Positions 5,798 through 6,821 of a stretch of 6,821 nucleotides of DNA are shown here, in pieces. Numbering within the stretch: the stretch's first letter is position 1; each line of letters begins with the position of its first letter. Source of the DNA: Candidatus Manganitrophaceae bacterium (GTDB lineage Bacteria; Nitrospirota; Nitrospiria; SBBL01; Manganitrophaceae); NCBI GenBank assembly GCA_004297235.1, contig SCUR01000559.1, positions 1-6,821 on the forward strand, given 5' to 3'. The translations under genes were made by a program, and so were the position numbers. The notes beneath the pieces were generated by a model. It had not been told where the DNA came from, ran no database searches, and saw only the letters and a program-made list of their open reading frames with translations.

Positions 5798-5826
5798 ATG
5801 ATATCAAAGCGGGGCGGGGAAGGCAA
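5798..5826 (-). promoter_or_regulatory. Candidate sigma-70 promoter of the sensor kinase operon
   Basis: Read on the minus strand: TTGCCT (5826-5821), 17-nt spacer, TATCAT (5803-5798); four and five of six consensus bases. The predicted start near 5790 lies only about 8 nt before the ATG at 5782. This implies a very short leader with no ribosome binding site. It is back to back with the plus-strand promoter at 5853-5881. Confidence 0.5.
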
Positions 5827-5852
5827 TAACGCTCCCCTCCCAGCCGTCGCCG

Positions 5853-5881
5853 TTGACAGCCATCCATAAGGAGAATATAAT
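5853..5881 (+). promoter_or_regulatory. Exact-consensus sigma-70 promoter of the REC-LuxR regulator
   Basis: TTGACA (5853-5858), a 17-nt spacer, TATAAT (5876-5881): all twelve consensus bases at the optimal spacing. The predicted start is near A5887, 35 nt before the ATG at 5922. This also argues against translation starting at the TTG that is part of the -35 box. Confidence 0.88.
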
Positions 5882-5886
5882 TCGCT

Positions 5887-5921
5887 ATCCGTCAACCGGA
5901 TTAATATGGATTGTATCCTTT
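5887..5921 (+). promoter_or_regulatory. Short structured leader of the REC-LuxR gene
   Basis: The predicted leader starts with a perfect ATCCG-TCAAC-CGGAT inverted repeat (5887-5901) and ends with a small GGAT-TGT-ATCC stem (5908-5918) 3 nt before the ATG. No Shine-Dalgarno sequence is present. An out-of-frame ATG at 5906 opens a 10-codon frame (MDCILYEHDQ) ending at 5938, overlapping the gene start. Either stem could be an operator or tune translation. Confidence 0.45.
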
Positions 5922-6599
5922 ATGAGCACGATCAATAAAGAGACCATTCCTATCCTGCTGGTGGAGGACAGTCCGTCCGACATCGCCGTCATCCAGCGCT
6001 CCCTGAAAAAGGGGGGGATCACCAATCCGGTCCACATCGCGCGCGACGGCCAGGAGGCGATCGATTTTCTCCACGAGCGGTTTGCCAACCCCGGTGTGTT
6101 GATCCTCGATATCCATCTTCCGAAAGTCAACGGCATCGACGTCTTGCATGAGGCCAAGCAGATCGACACCGAGATCGTCGCCATCATGCTCACCAGCCAC
6201 GCCTCCATGAAAACGGCGATCCAGGCGCTTCGAAGGGAAGGGGCGTTTGACTATCTCGAGAAATCGAAGGATGACCTTCCTCAATTGGTCGAAGCGGTCC
6301 GGTTGGCGATCGAGAAGCGGGTTCTTCAGCTTCAAAGCCGCTGGGTCGTCGAATCCGAGGGGAGCGAGCGGGTCGTCGACATGAAGAAGGTTCAAGAGCG
6401 GTTCGATCTTTCGGACCGGGAGGTCGATGTCGTCAAGTGTCTCTGCCGGGGCGACGCCAACAAAGAGATCGCCGACCGGCTCTTCATCAGCGAGCTGACC
6501 GTCAAGGGGCATCTCAAGAAGATTTACCAAAAGATGGATGTCCACAATCGCGCCACCCTGGTTTCCAAAATCCTCTCCGGCGCGATGCTCGACGTTTGA
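5922..6599 (+). CDS. Response regulator with REC and LuxR-type HTH (NarL/FixJ-like architecture)
   Basis: A 225-residue two-domain transcription factor. The receiver is about 9-130, with E15-D16 (LLVEDS), phospho-acceptor D63 (LILDIHLPKVNG), switch T91-S92 (MLTSHAS) and conserved K114. A helical linker (130-160) leads to a LuxR/GerE HTH (about 162-220) with LSDREVDVV, NKEIADRLFIS and LTVKGHLKKIYQKM, the DNA-recognition helix. It should bind DNA as a dimer once phosphorylated. The VEDS-xx-D start and RDGQEAIDFL resemble the Rcp1-like receiver nearby more than a standard NarL receiver. The lysine is followed by Ser (EKSK) rather than the usual Pro. The ATG at 5922 is chosen because upstream in-frame starts fall within the promoter. 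The gene is divergent from the sensor kinase, a likely partner and target, and its stop is 14 nt from the convergent zinc-ribbon gene. Confidence 0.94.
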   Translation: MSTINKETIPILLVEDSPSDIAVIQRSLKKGGITNPVHIARDGQEAIDFLHERFANPGVLILDIHLPKVNGIDVLHEAKQIDTEIVAIMLTSHASMKTAIQALRREGAFDYLEKSKDDLPQLVEAVRLAIEKRVLQLQSRWVVESEGSERVVDMKKVQERFDLSDREVDVVKCLCRGDANKEIADRLFISELTVKGHLKKIYQKMDVHNRATLVSKILSGAMLDV

Positions 6600-6613
6600 T
6601 CCCGAAAACCTCA

Positions 6614-6802
6614 TCATCGAGGAAGGCCTAGCCCGTAGTGTCTTCCCCCGCGCGCGTCGGAAGTGCAAGGTGTCGTTCGATTCCGGATCACGACCGGATC
6701 GATCAGATCGCCGCAGCAGACGCATCGCGCCATGGCGATTCCCCCTTCCATCGTTACGACCCGCTCTTCCACCATCATCCCCCGGCATCTCAAACATCTC
6801 AT
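6614..6802 (-). CDS. Small double-CxxC (zinc-ribbon-like) protein of unknown function
   Basis: A 62-residue protein. It begins MRCLRC (C3, C6) and has a second pair in RCVCCGDLIDPVVIRNR (C27, C30). The spacing of two CxxC knuckles about 20 residues apart fits a rubredoxin-like or zinc-ribbon metal site. The CxxCG-xxIDPVxxxNR ending is a pattern I recall from short hypothetical proteins in Nitrospirota and Deltaproteobacteria, without known function. The start at 6802 has AAGGAGG 6 nt upstream (6809-6815). The last 20 residues (after NR) are Gly/Arg rich and probably disordered. The gene converges on the REC-LuxR gene with 14 nt between stops and no visible terminator. Confidence 0.85.
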   Translation of the reverse strand: MRCLRCRGMMVEERVVTMEGGIAMARCVCCGDLIDPVVIRNRTTPCTSDARGGRHYGLGLPR

Positions 6803-6821
6803 TGAAATCCTCCTTATGGTA

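Noticed and set aside
5853..5921. N-terminal extension of the REC-LuxR protein from a TTG at 5853
   Set aside because: That TTG is the first half of the -35 box, so it would lie upstream of the transcription start; receivers normally begin a few residues before ILLVED, which fits the ATG at 5922.
5901..6797. 298-codon minus-strand open frame opposite the REC-LuxR gene
   Set aside because: Antisense in codon register with the real gene; it also overlaps the zinc-ribbon gene and has no domain of its own.

Overview
The window (about 6.8 kb, fairly GC-rich, no mobile genes, tRNA or rRNA seen) looks like ordinary chromosome of a free-living Gram-negative bacterium. The mix of a diheme cytochrome c peroxidase, a DUF2934 protein, an AarF/UbiB-type kinase, a small double-CxxC protein and Rcp1-like response regulators resembles Nitrospirota or Deltaproteobacteria-type genomes. 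That placement is an inference from gene content, not a sequence match.

Layout. Seven of the eight genes are on the minus strand. Reading in their direction, from high to low coordinates: a small zinc-ribbon-like protein (6802-6614); then, after the single plus-strand gene, a PAS/HisKA/HATPase sensor kinase (5782-4592) and a single-domain Rcp1-like response regulator (4551-4096), 40 nt apart and probably one operon; a 435-nt gene-free, palindrome-rich stretch (3661-4095); a DUF2934 protein (3660-3364); a periplasmic diheme peroxidase (3283-2237); a 265-nt spacer with a near-perfect 31-nt palindrome; a universal stress protein (1971-1519); and, 12 nt further, an AarF/UbiB kinase that runs off the left edge (1506 to 1). 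The plus-strand gene (5922-6599) is a REC-LuxR transcriptional regulator, divergent from the sensor kinase and driven by an exact-consensus sigma-70 promoter.

How they may work together. The kinase, the single-domain receiver and the divergent REC-LuxR regulator look like one signalling locus. Both receivers share the VED-xx-D N-terminus and RDGQEA/DFL or DYL features of the Rcp1 type. One kinase could therefore feed a DNA-binding output and a competing or relay receiver. The peroxidase (H2O2 removal in the periplasm), the universal stress protein and the UbiB kinase (quinone/lipid homeostasis) fit a respiratory or oxidative-stress theme, but nothing in the sequence proves that the two-component genes control them.

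The most unusual non-coding material is at 3661-4095. It holds a textbook intrinsic terminator facing the plus strand with no plus-strand gene before it, nested inside a 9-bp outer stem, and several compact palindromes that would lie in the leader of the DUF2934-peroxidase transcript. No defence system, CRISPR array or transposon is visible, and I see no clear case for a wholly new system.
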